Below, in pieces: positions 16,736-24,504 of a stretch of DNA of 64,000 nucleotides. The DNA is taken from contig NZ_SHMP01000004.1 in NCBI RefSeq assembly GCF_004217335.1, positions 434,001 to 498,000 on the forward strand. Reading direction: 5' to 3'. The number at the start of each line of letters is the position of its first letter. Within the stretch, counting starts at the first letter, position 1. The translations under genes and the position numbers were made by a program. The DNA is from Natrinema hispanicum. GTDB lineage: Archaea > Halobacteriota > Halobacteria > Halobacteriales > Natrialbaceae. The notes beneath the pieces were generated by a model, which made no database searches, was not told the DNA's origin, and saw nothing but the letters and a program-made list of their open reading frames with translations.

Positions 16736-17928
16736 GATGCCGTCCGTCTCACCTTCCAAACCCGTGGAAGGGTGTTGAGAGACGGTACATTCTCATCTGT
16801 CGTGGTGAACCACTCCTGACACACGCATACCGCTGCCTTCCTGTCAGCGTGATCCTGAAACTCACACCTCTTGCACTTGAACCGCTTCCCCCTGCGATTC
16901 CCGCGCTCTACGTGCAAACACGTGGTGCGGGGACACCGCTGGCTCGTGTACTCCGGATCCACGTCAACCGACGGCACACCATCACGTGCCGCCTTGTACG
17001 TGACCAAGCGACGGAGCTTGCGGAAGGGTAAGCTGTGCAGGCGGCGGTTCATCCGCGTGCCGTAGTCAAGACCGTCTCGCATGTCTTTGAGGTCTTCAAA
17101 GACGATGACCGGATTCTCGAATTGCGAGACCCACCTGACCACGTCACGCGACACTTTGTGGAGTTGGTCGTGAACGAAGTCCCGCTCCTCCTGTTGCACG
17201 ACCGTCTCGAAGGCGGTCTGCCCGGCTTTCTGCATCCTCTTGCGCTTCGTGAAGTACTCGTGACGACGGCGTTTGATGTCCGGGTAGTCGAGGACAAGCG
17301 AATCAATCATATCACCGTCTTCCCGGTTCATCGCGGCGAGTGCGACGCAGTCCTCGTTGATGTCCACACCGACTACCGTATTGGATTCCGCCGGCGAGCG
17401 GACATCTGCAGCGGTGTTGGTGACGGTAACATGGAGTTCCCACTCCCCACGGTGTTGGAGGAGTTCCGCGGTACCCACACGCCACGCAGGGTTGTTGAGA
17501 GCAGTCGTGAGAAGATCGTGGTGGTCGGGACTGCCCTTCAACACACCTTTGACGTGATTGTAGGGCTTGGTGCTGATGCGGAATCGGTGTTCGCCGTTGT
17601 CTTCGGTGATGCGGTAGCCCTCACCGTGATTCATTTTCACGGCGTAGGGGCGGTGGATGATAGGGCTGGGTGCGCCCCAGTCTTGGTCATCCGCTTCGTA
17701 GTAATTGTCCAGCTCTTGATGGGCTTTGTCGAGGATTTGCTGGCAGGTGTTGTTGACGAGGTCGGCTTTCCCAATCACGGCGTCTTCGATGTCGCTCCAA
17801 TTCCAGCCTTCGTAGTGAAGGCGGGTAATTTCGTTGCGGAGGCGACGGGCTTCGAGGGTGGCAGGTTTGAGCAGCTCCTCTCCTTCTTCAACCGCGAGTT
17901 GGAAGGTGAGGGAGAGGATCTGCTCCAT
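16606..17928 (-). CDS. tnpB: TnpB, RNA-guided nuclease of an IS1341-type element
   Basis: The 440-residue protein is a Fanzor/Cas12-related TnpB. The split RuvC site is present: Asp in VVGVDINEDCVALAA, Glu in PVIVFEDLKDM and Asp in QDHADRKAAVCV. A zinc finger precedes the last motif, with an unusual first knuckle C-P-R-T-T-C instead of CPxC, then KRFKCKRC. TYKAARDGVPSVDVDPEYTSQRC is the conserved lead-in. The C-terminal tail overlaps the omega-RNA. TnpB cuts DNA beside a TAM using the element-encoded RNA and helps the element persist. All catalytic residues are intact, so it may be active. Confidence 0.92.
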   Translation of the reverse strand: MEQILSLTFQLAVEEGEELLKPATLEARRLRNEITRLHYEGWNWSDIEDAVIGKADLVNNTCQQILDKAHQELDNYYEADDQDWGAPSPIIHRPYAVKMNHGEGYRITEDNGEHRFRISTKPYNHVKGVLKGSPDHHDLLTTALNNPAWRVGTAELLQHRGEWELHVTVTNTAADVRSPAESNTVVGVDINEDCVALAAMNREDGDMIDSLVLDYPDIKRRRHEYFTKRKRMQKAGQTAFETVVQQEERDFVHDQLHKVSRDVVRWVSQFENPVIVFEDLKDMRDGLDYGTRMNRRLHSLPFRKLRRLVTYKAARDGVPSVDVDPEYTSQRCPRTTCLHVERGNRRGKRFKCKRCEFQDHADRKAAVCVCQEWFTTTDENVPSLNTLPRVWKVRRTASGLGEGADSHGHVLCSGVTDRGGRRDPVGGAREELNSVAPGSG

Positions 17929-18065
17929 ACCTGTTATTGTCTGGTGACTTTCTGTTAAAGGCTGCGAGGTGGCTGCCGGGCTTCACCCCTGCCCACGGTG
18001 GGGCGGGGCACTCGCCCTCACTAACTAGTGTAGATGGGTCGGGAACCCGTCCGGAGCAACCGAAG

Positions 18066-19358
18066 TTAGTCTTGAGGGAGCGTCTGACCTGAGTGCTCAG
18101 GAGCAGGTGCAGGCGGCTCGTGTGTCCCGAAGTCGGGATGGGTTTCTTCCATCCAGATGTAGACGATCGCCCCGGAGACGAACATCAGGGCAGCGGTCAG
18201 ATAGAAGGCGGCTTCGGCGTTTGCGAACTCCATCGAGAGCCCGATCAGGATTGCGCCGACGCCGTAGCCCGAGTCGCGCCACATCCGGTAGACGCCCATC
18301 CCAGTCGCACGCCACGTCGGGTGGGCTGCATCGCCCGGAACCGTCATCAGATTCGGATAGAGCAACGCCATTCCGAGGCCGGACACACCCGAGAGAACGG
18401 CCCACGGGAGATACCCGTCGACGAGTACCATCCCGAGGACGCCCGCACCGGTAAGGAACATTCCGACGACGACCGGCGGACGGCGACCGATCCGATCCGC
18501 GAGTCCACCGGTTGCAATCTGGAAGAAGTACATCGCGCTATGGATACCGACGACGAACCCGGCCGCTGCGATTCCGAGGCCTTGGCTCGTGAGATACAAC
18601 GGGACGGCGAGCCAGAACAGCGTATCGACGAATTTCTCGATGTGGCCCGCCTGTGCCGCGGCAAACAGTGTCTTGTCGCCGTAGGTCGCCCGCTTTAGCA
18701 CCTCGCCGAACGGGAGGTTCGCATCGTGGTGGTCGTCATCGTCGACCTCTACCTCGGCGAACTGGACGGTCTCCTTGATGAGAAAGATCGAAATCAGGAA
18801 CGCCAGCACCACGACGACAGCGAGGAAGTAGAACGGCTCAGGCCGGAGACTCGTCCGGGCAGCGATGATACCCGTGACCCAGGCACCGACGGCGACGCCG
18901 CTGTACCCGAACGCCTCATCGATACCCACGGCTAACCCTCGTTGCTCGGGGCCTGCAAGGTCAATCTTGGCGTTGATCGCCATACTCCAGGTCAACGCCT
19001 GGTTGACGCCTAACAGGATGTTCCCGACGGTGATCCAGCCCCAGCTCGGTGCAAAGATGAGGATGACCGGGATCGGCAGTGCAGTCAGCCACCCGAGGAC
19101 GAGCACGGGCTTGCGGCCGTATTCACCGCCCCACTTGCCGGCATAGAGGTTTAGGAGTCCTTTAACGAAGCCGAACGAGACGACGAACGAGCCAATGACG
19201 AACAGCGACTCGACGCCGAGCACGTCACGGCCGAGGACGGGCACGACGGCGCGTTCGGATCCGATGGTCAGCCCGGTGGCAAATACCAGGAGGACGTGGA
19301 GCGAGAACTGCCCGAGATGCTCGCGAATGCCCTGTTTGAGTTCAGTTTCCGTACTCAT
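18066..19358 (-). CDS. Major facilitator superfamily transporter
   Basis: The 430-residue protein has 12 predicted membrane spans and the MFS A-like loop motif GKWGGEYGRKPVLVLGW between helices 2 and 3, repeated in the second half as GGLADRIGRRPPVVVG. A charged His/Asp-rich loop (VEVDDDDHHDAN, about residues 210-221) splits the two halves. The substrate cannot be deduced. It is preceded by a 62-residue ORF (3-bp gap) and faces a divergently transcribed HTH regulator, which suggests inducible control. The IS1341-type element begins 31 bp beyond its stop, without damaging it. Confidence 0.88.
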   Translation of the reverse strand: MSTETELKQGIREHLGQFSLHVLLVFATGLTIGSERAVVPVLGRDVLGVESLFVIGSFVVSFGFVKGLLNLYAGKWGGEYGRKPVLVLGWLTALPIPVILIFAPSWGWITVGNILLGVNQALTWSMAINAKIDLAGPEQRGLAVGIDEAFGYSGVAVGAWVTGIIAARTSLRPEPFYFLAVVVVLAFLISIFLIKETVQFAEVEVDDDDHHDANLPFGEVLKRATYGDKTLFAAAQAGHIEKFVDTLFWLAVPLYLTSQGLGIAAAGFVVGIHSAMYFFQIATGGLADRIGRRPPVVVGMFLTGAGVLGMVLVDGYLPWAVLSGVSGLGMALLYPNLMTVPGDAAHPTWRATGMGVYRMWRDSGYGVGAILIGLSMEFANAEAAFYLTAALMFVSGAIVYIWMEETHPDFGTHEPPAPAPEHSGQTLPQD

Positions 19359-19361
19359 AGA

Positions 19362-19550
19362 TCACTCCGCTGTGCAGTTGTTCGGGCCCAGTTCCAGTTC
19401 AGCCAGTTCGTCGTCGGGGACGGATTCTTGCCCCACGTTCGCTCGCTTGACACACTCGAGGTTCAGCGGATGGTCCGGAATAGCCGACGCAAGTTCCTGG
19501 ATGAATTCCCCGTGGGTGCGGCCGAGTTCGCCGGGGCGACGCTCAGACAT
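19362..19550 (-). CDS. Small acidic protein co-transcribed with the MFS transporter, function unknown
   Basis: The 62-residue frame (starts MSERRPGELGRTHGEF, ends LGPNNCTAE) lies immediately upstream of the transporter, with 3 bp between them. A TATA-like AT-rich stretch at 19571-19584 on the minus strand is about 25 nt before its ATG, so it would be the leaderless first gene of the operon. It has a single interior Cys and no recognised domain. It could be a real microprotein or a translated leader. Confidence 0.55.
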   Translation of the reverse strand: MSERRPGELGRTHGEFIQELASAIPDHPLNLECVKRANVGQESVPDDELAELELGPNNCTAE

Positions 19551-19589
19551 CAGTATGCACTCGTATGAGAAGGATTAGAATATAGGTAC

Positions 19590-19607
19590 TGCCGGACATG
19601 ACCGGCA
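19590..19607. promoter_or_regulatory. Inverted repeat TGCCGG-N6-CCGGCA in a divergent promoter region
   Basis: Perfect 6-bp arms with a 6-bp spacer lie between the MFS operon start and the HTH regulator start, next to both TATA-like stretches. This is the position and form expected of the regulator's operator. Confidence 0.5.
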
Positions 19608-19639
19608 CTGTTAATCCGCACCAGGCCAAATAGCTCGTT

Positions 19640-20374
19640 ATGGGTCTGTACGAGGCTTCGTTCCGGGTCAAACACGAGTGTCCGTATCGAGAAATTTCGG
19701 AACACTATCCGGATCTCACAATCCGCGAGTGGTACCTAAGCGACTGCCAAGTAATCGAAATTACCTCTCCAGAATCGCCAGCCGATGAACTCCTCGAGGA
19801 GATCGATCAAATCGGAACGCTTCTCCACAAGTCGGTGGACGACGACGGCCTCCACGTCGTCACGCAGTCCTGTCTCTGTTCGTTAGAGGACTCGATCATC
19901 GGTCGGTTTGAACAGTACAACTGTCTATACCAGCCGCCGACAATTCACCGCCACGGCTGGGAGCACTACACCGTAATCGCGTTCGACGAGAGCGATGTCC
20001 GCGCATTGCTGCAGGAGTTGGAAGATGATCGCGATATCGAGGTGCTTTCGAAAACGGCGATCACGGAACAGCAGATCCCCCACAGTATGCTCGCCCCGGT
20101 CGATCAACTGTTCGACGACGTCACTGAGCGACAGCTAGCTGCACTTCGGCTGGCACTGGAAAGCGGCTACTACGAACAGCCCCGGCAGACATCACTTCGT
20201 GAACTGGCATCGCAGACCGCCGTCGCACGCTCGACGTACGAAGAACACCTTCGGAAAGCCGAAAACAAACTCCTCACGAACGCGGGTCAGTTCTTGCGAC
20301 TGGTCACCGCGACCTCGACGGCAGACCCATTAGACATCGACCGAACCCGACAGACTGAGCAAGCAGCTGACTGA
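19640..20374 (+). CDS. Bat-type HTH-10 transcriptional regulator
   Basis: The 244-residue protein has a haloarchaeal sensor-like N-terminal half (CPYREISEHYPDLTIREWYLSDCQVIEI, with Cys residues and SCLCSLEDS later) and a C-terminal HTH-10 domain (about 155-215): LTERQLAALRLALESGYYEQPR-like sequence, then ARSTYEEHLRKAENKLL as the recognition part. N-terminal cysteines are compatible with redox or metal sensing (inference). It is divergent from the MFS operon and probably controls it. The ATG at 19640 is about 25 nt after a TTAATCC-type AT-rich stretch. Confidence 0.85.
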   Translation: MGLYEASFRVKHECPYREISEHYPDLTIREWYLSDCQVIEITSPESPADELLEEIDQIGTLLHKSVDDDGLHVVTQSCLCSLEDSIIGRFEQYNCLYQPPTIHRHGWEHYTVIAFDESDVRALLQELEDDRDIEVLSKTAITEQQIPHSMLAPVDQLFDDVTERQLAALRLALESGYYEQPRQTSLRELASQTAVARSTYEEHLRKAENKLLTNAGQFLRLVTATSTADPLDIDRTRQTEQAAD

Positions 20375-20874
20375 CCGGACGTCCACACTCCGAACTGGGC
20401 CCAGTTATCCGATCGTGAGTACTTTTTCGGCGGCCTCGACGATTCGGCGATCGTCGTCCATCGTGGCTCGCGATCTGAGGTCGTCCGCGTTCCGGCGGAC
20501 GACCTGCTCTCCGTAGCTGCTGACAACGCCTTCCACAACTGGCATACCACTACGAGTTCTCTGCCCTCGGTGTCGAACCACTGGTCTTACAGCGCGGATC
20601 GATGCCACTCACGAAAGGACACAACGAACTCATCCGGCAAAGGGCCACTCTCAGCGCTGGCTGGAACCCTCGTACTCAACAACGAAGCGCTCACTCGGCG
20701 ATGCTGTGCAAACGCTGGGCTGTATCGCCAGTTCCGTGAAATTGGTCTCATGTTCGCCATCAGTAACATAAAAATCTCTGTGAGCCACTCTAACCACCGC
20801 TCAGCAGCCATTAAACAAAGCAGTGTATTCTGAAAAATAGTTCCCAACAACTGACCAGCGTCTGTCCTCAGCGT
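20375..20874. other. Intergenic region with possible decayed coding sequence
   Basis: No gene is supported. The frame of the upstream regulator continues past its stop with codon-like sequence (about 20375-20560, reading through DREYFFGGLDDSAIVVHRGS and VPADDLLSVAADNAF) but has no start. On the opposite strand a 47-codon frame (20405-20545) starts with ATG but has no promoter. The segment from 20600 to 20874 is AT-richer and featureless. It looks like a graveyard of a small lost gene. Confidence 0.35.
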
Positions 20875-21414
20875 TCAGTTAGTCGGTTGCCACCAGTCGT
20901 CGCCCTCGAGGATTTCGTCTTCGTCCTCCTCATCGACGGGGCTCGCGTTGACAGTGATGACCTCCTCATTATCGCCGAGTGGGGACCATTCGCGGCTCAT
21001 CTGGAACACCTGCGGCTGGTTCTGGTCATCGTCGGCGTTAGTGATGAAGCCGAGATCTTCGTCGTACTCACCGACGTCGGCGTCGTGGGCGACGAACAGT
21101 GGGACGACCTCGTCGTTATTGAGCCACCGAATCTGATATGTGTTGTAGTCCGAGAACCAGCTATCGTTGACATCGCCGTAGTTTGGCACCCACTCGACGA
21201 CACCCGACACGAATGTGAACCGGGCATCCGGGTAGAAGTTGCTGATGTGGATGAGCGCCTTCCACTCCTCGTCGAGGATGTCATCGTCTTGTGCCATCGC
21301 GGTACCGGAGGCACCGATAGCGAGCGCACTCGATGCGATCGCGCCTTTCTTCAAAAACGATCGCCGCGAATCGTCCGAATCGACGCTGAACATGCTGGTT
21401 TGCTCTGCTGTCAT
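20875..21414 (-). CDS. Tat-exported protein of unknown function
   Basis: The 179-residue product begins with a twin-arginine signal: DDSRRSFLKKGAIASSALAIGASGTAMAQ, with RRSFLKK and an Ala-x-Ala cleavage site, so it is exported folded. The mature part is acidic and rich in Trp and aromatic residues, with an IHISNFYPDARFTFVSGVVEWVP-like beta-rich segment and an acidic end (EDEDEILEGDDWW). I chose ATG 21414; an upstream in-frame Met at 21462 would place 16 basic residues before the signal. I recognise no enzyme family. It is monocistronic. Confidence 0.8.
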   Translation of the reverse strand: MTAEQTSMFSVDSDDSRRSFLKKGAIASSALAIGASGTAMAQDDDILDEEWKALIHISNFYPDARFTFVSGVVEWVPNYGDVNDSWFSDYNTYQIRWLNNDEVVPLFVAHDADVGEYDEDLGFITNADDDQNQPQVFQMSREWSPLGDNEEVITVNASPVDEEDEDEILEGDDWWQPTN

Positions 21415-21613
21415 TACAGGATCTCTCCGTCGCCACGTCACCCCTCTGAACGGGTAAGCCACGGCCTTGCGATATAATTCCTCTTTGTTTTACTAAATAT
21501 GCCAATTGATTCTGATACGTGAAATTCATTCCTGCCATCATCGGATATTTAACCAGTCTCTCGGCGGTTATCCGTGGCCAAGGCTTTGATCGTGACCGTG
21601 GATTCCGTCCAAG

Positions 21614-21763
21614 ATGGCTCGAATCGCTGTCGCTCAGACAGCACTCATGGCGAAAGGCGGCGGAGCGGGCGTCTGTATGACCGTTCTCGAGGCCTTCCAG
21701 TCGGACCACGACGTAGAGCTGCTCACAGTGGCGCGGCCCGACTTCAGCGCGCTGAAGCAGTAG
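21614..21763 (+). pseudogene. Truncated glycosyltransferase remnant (N-terminal part only)
   Basis: A 49-codon frame encodes the start of a haloarchaeal GT4 enzyme: MARIAVAQTALMAKGGGAGV, then an FQSDHDVELLTVARPDFSAL stretch, matching the GGGE-V-C-M-x-V-L-E-A and T-L-x-x-P-D-F-x-x-L pattern. It ends in TAG where family members continue with Y-F-G-T. The following 80-100 bases still give weakly similar frames (VDVST in the next frame) before all similarity is lost near the tRNA. So it is dead: a nonsense codon plus loss of the donor-binding half. It may descend from duplication of an envelope glycosyltransferase. Confidence 0.6.
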
Positions 21764-22018
21764 TTCACCACCGTCGGTTGACGTGTCCACGACAACTGGT
21801 GCTCTCATACCGACGAGGTCGCCGCTTTCTCGGTATTGCTACTCGTCTTCGACTGGTAGCGTCGTTGAAACTGCTCGGGGGGCTCCGAACCACGGAAAGA
21901 CTCGCTTCGCCCGCCGTTCCTGCCTTGCGTTCGCTCCGTCGCTCACGCGAGACCACCGGGTTCTCCGCCTCTCCAGAATTTTACAGCGTCGTAACTCACG
22001 ACGTTCGTGACTCCGTTG

Positions 22019-22023
22019 AAAAA
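22019..22023 (-). terminator. T5 run after tRNA-Met
   Basis: The minus strand reads TTTTT immediately after the discriminator base, compatible with an archaeal oligo-T terminator. Confidence 0.45.
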
Positions 22024-22174
22024 TGCCCGGGGAGGGCTCCGAACCCTCGATCTCCGCATGTCCCAGGTTCGAGGCTCGGCAGTCCTCGAGGGACACGGAG
22101 GCTTCCAAGGCGAAACCGCACCGAATCTCTGAACCCTATGAGTGCGGCGCTATGTCCAGCTAAGCCACCCGGGC
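22024..22174 (-). tRNA. Elongator tRNA-Met (CAU) with a 77-nt intron
   Basis: Acceptor stem GCCCGGG pairs with CCCGGGC before discriminator A. The D-arm, T-arm (GAGGG-TTCGGAG-CCCTC) and anticodon stem (CCGCA/TGCGG) are all intact. The anticodon loop reads C-T-C-A-T-A-A once the intron is removed, giving CAU. Exon 1 is 22137-22174 (38 nt), the intron 22060-22136, exon 2 22024-22059 (36 nt), so the mature tRNA is 74 nt without CCA. The intron sits after position 37, the standard site for the bulge-helix-bulge endonuclease. An intron of this size in elongator tRNA-Met is known in Haloferax. A CTTAAAG-like box is about 30 nt upstream. Confidence 0.93.
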
Positions 22175-22276
22175 TCGATTAGGAGTAGTGGCGTCTATTT
22201 CTTTAAGCTTCTCATTCGGATCCGCCGTGCAACGCGGACCCACGGATTTATCACATGGTGTTACTAACTCCGGAGC

Positions 22277-23416
22277 ATGAGCGTTCCTGGTATCGTCACC
22301 GCTACTCTCGACGGCGAGGAGATCGCGGCACGCGTCTCCCTCGGCGGCGACGACGAGCTTTTCATTACGCCGACGCGGACCATCGTCTATCGTTCTGATG
22401 GCCTCCTGAGCGACGAATCAGCCGACGACTACCCACACGACGCCGACCGGCTGACCCTCTCGGAAGGCCGGCGCAAGACGAAGTTCACTCTCGAGTACGC
22501 TCTCGAGGGAGAACACGCGTTTACGGTTCCCTCGAGCGTGACCGACGAGGTCCTCCATCCCGTCCTCGCCGGTGTGTTAAGCGGCAACGGGATCACCGAC
22601 CCCGGCGAGACGGTCGTCAAGACCTACCGCTTTAGCGAGTTGACCCTGATCATCACGAGCGAGCGGCTCGTCAAACACATCGGGGGCGCGGTCTGGGACG
22701 AAGACTACGAGGAGTACCGGTTCGAGGACGTGACGAACCTCGACTTCGAAGATGGCAGCGTCGCGACCCAAATCGTCCTCACCGTCGACGGCCGCCCTGA
22801 GCGGATCAAAGCCCCCAACGAGGAGGCTAACGATCTCCGAGAGCGGCTGAAACGCGCGCTGTTCGAGTATCACGACGTTGGCTCGCTCGAGGAACTCAAC
22901 GAGTCGGTCGGTGACGACAACGAGGATGACAGCCGCGAGGCGTCGGTCGATTTCGGCAGTGGTGTCGATCCGCTCGATGCCGACCCGCCGGAGCCGGACG
23001 ACGGCGACCGTGACACGCCGGCACGCAATAGCGCTGAGACCCAGTCGACTGATCCACTCGCCGACAGCGGGTCCGACGGGACTGCGGCTGCCGGCGCTGG
23101 ACGACAGTCGAACACGAACGATGGGGTGCAGGCACAGTGGGCACAGGCGACAGAGAAAGCAACCCGCGACGACAGCGACAGCGCGGCGACAGCTGCAACC
23201 GCCGACTCGTTTTTCGAGGAGACTGGTGAAGCAGACACGGGGGACGGTACCGACGATCCTGCGCGGCAAGCCGAGCCCGTCACGACCGAGCCCGATCCCG
23301 AACTCATAGAGCGCCTCGAGGCACTCGAGGCAGCAGTCGAACGGCAAAACGAGATCATCGAACAGCAAGGGGAGACGATCGAGCAGTTGATCGCGGAGCT
23401 TCGGCAAGGTCGATAA
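22277..23416 (+). CDS. Haloarchaeal protein with two PH-like domains, acidic linker and coiled coil
   Basis: The 379-residue protein has an N-terminal beta-rich domain (about 1-105, with DDELFITPTRTIVYRSDGLL) and a second similar one (about 106-205, with SELTLIITSERLVKHIGG and YEEYRFEDVTNLDFE). The repeated pattern 'response to a stimulus line, then TS/TR-R-L/I-V' looks like bacterial PH/YokE-type folds. A long disordered acidic region (about 210-335) leads to a C-terminal coiled coil (LIERLEALEAAVERQNEIIEQQ). No catalytic residue is evident; a cytosolic scaffold or membrane-surface role is possible. Confidence 0.75.
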   Translation: MSVPGIVTATLDGEEIAARVSLGGDDELFITPTRTIVYRSDGLLSDESADDYPHDADRLTLSEGRRKTKFTLEYALEGEHAFTVPSSVTDEVLHPVLAGVLSGNGITDPGETVVKTYRFSELTLIITSERLVKHIGGAVWDEDYEEYRFEDVTNLDFEDGSVATQIVLTVDGRPERIKAPNEEANDLRERLKRALFEYHDVGSLEELNESVGDDNEDDSREASVDFGSGVDPLDADPPEPDDGDRDTPARNSAETQSTDPLADSGSDGTAAAGAGRQSNTNDGVQAQWAQATEKATRDDSDSAATAATADSFFEETGEADTGDGTDDPARQAEPVTTEPDPELIERLEALEAAVERQNEIIEQQGETIEQLIAELRQGR

Positions 23417-23449
23417 CACGCGGCGACAGCGACCGGCGACGGCGTCGAC

Positions 23450-23857
23450 TTATTCCCGACCAGTCACTTTTCGGATACACGAGGAGCCGAAGGGACCGAG
23501 TTCGCCGGCCTCGAGGTTGATGAAGTAGCCGGTCGACAGCCCGGAGCCACAGCGCTTGCAGGTAAACTCGCCTTCTTTCGTGATAACGTCCTGGTCGAAA
23601 CTGACGTACTGGCTGCTCTTCGGGCGGACGATCCCGTCCTCGCGCTCGATCAGCCCGCGGAGTTCGGCCTGATCGAGAATCGTTCGTGTGACCGTCGGAT
23701 CGCTCGTAATCGTCTCGATCCGATCGATTACTGCGGCAAGCGAGAGCGATTCGTGCTCGAGTCGCGCGAGCAACGCCAGGCCGAGTTCGACGCGGTCATC
23801 GGTCACCGCAGCGTCTCCGGTCCGTCCATCCACGGGATGCTCCTCGTCGCGATCCAT
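23450..23857 (-). CDS. Small DUF5830-like protein with a C-terminal zinc-ribbon-like motif
   Basis: The 135-residue protein has an N-terminal winged-helix-like region (LSLAAVIDRIETITSDPTVTRTILDQAELRGLIERED) and a C-terminal part with CKRCGSGLSTGYFI and a later Cys in FGSSCIRKV. The cysteines could bind one metal. Haloarchaea conserve similar proteins of unknown function (I recall DUF5830). It could be a small transcription factor. It converges on the PH-like protein gene (33 bp between). Confidence 0.7.
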   Translation of the reverse strand: MDRDEEHPVDGRTGDAAVTDDRVELGLALLARLEHESLSLAAVIDRIETITSDPTVTRTILDQAELRGLIEREDGIVRPKSSQYVSFDQDVITKEGEFTCKRCGSGLSTGYFINLEAGELGPFGSSCIRKVTGRE

Positions 23858-24198
23858 CTATCAGTGGGTCATCTCGGCGCGAATAAACGTGTTTGCCTCG
23901 AGAAGCTAGCCATGGAGTCACAGGCAAGAACGGTGTCGGCGGTTCCCACGGCATGAGAATCCGCCAGTCGTTGATACTGTCGCTCCGCTCTTTTTCGAGC
24001 GAGAGCAGGATCCGACCGGAGCGAGACTCCGGCGACCGCACCCCAATGACCCGGATAACGACCGACAGCACACCACGAGCGAGGACCAATCCACGTACCC
24101 TGACAAGTCTGCGTGACGAAACCGGTAACTGCACGCTCACGGTTCGAAACGACGACCGACCGCGGCTGGAACCGAACGGGACAGCCCGTGATCGATAG
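23858..24198. other. Intergenic, nothing recognised
   Basis: Frames on both strands are basic, Arg/Ser/Thr-rich and lack a domain or promoter. I regard this as the divergent promoter region for the genes on either side. Confidence 0.4.
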
Positions 24199-24462
24199 AT
24201 GTTTGGACGACAACTCGAGCGAGAGATTCTGATGGCCCTTGCCGACGAGGGGCCGCTGTCTGCTATCGATCTCGCCGGGATGATCGACAAGCATCCGCTG
24301 ACAGTCGAGCAAGCGTGCGATCGCCTCTGTGATCAGGGCGACATCCGGTCGGTCGGCAGCCGCCGGTACGAACTCGCCGCGTCAGGCCGTCACCAACTCA
24401 CCGACACGGAACCGACACGGAACGGTTCGGGCAGATCCGATCTGAACGGACTGGCGGACTGA
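24199..24462 (+). CDS. Small winged-helix DNA-binding protein
   Basis: The 87-residue protein is a single winged helix-turn-helix: EREILMALADEGPLSAIDLAGMIDKHPLTVEQACDRLCDQGDI, then a wing with SVGSRRYELAASGRHQL. This is the pattern of MarR/ArsR-like wHTH proteins. The last 20 residues are disordered. No operon partner is visible, so the target is unknown. Confidence 0.75.
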   Translation: MFGRQLEREILMALADEGPLSAIDLAGMIDKHPLTVEQACDRLCDQGDIRSVGSRRYELAASGRHQLTDTEPTRNGSGRSDLNGLAD

Positions 24463-24504
24463 TACCCGGTTGATCGACGGGCGATTTCTTGGTTGGCACC
24501 TCGC

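Larger units (their letters stand above)
16567..18029 (-). mobile_element. IS1341-type (IS200/IS605 family, tnpB-only) element
   Basis: Boundaries are inferred by comparison with the 57-kb copy. The left end (right side on the plus strand) starts just after TCTAC (complement of 18030-18034) and carries a hairpin beside GAGTGCC. The right end finishes with TTCAC (complement of 16567-16571) after a GC-rich hairpin. There is no target duplication and no terminal inverted repeat, as expected for HUH single-strand transposition. The element encodes only tnpB, so it needs a TnpA in trans; the copy at 57-59 kb could supply it. Confidence 0.75.

Noticed and set aside
20570..20833. 87-codon plus-strand frame
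   Set aside because: No start signal or domain; AT-rich with no haloarchaeal acidic character.
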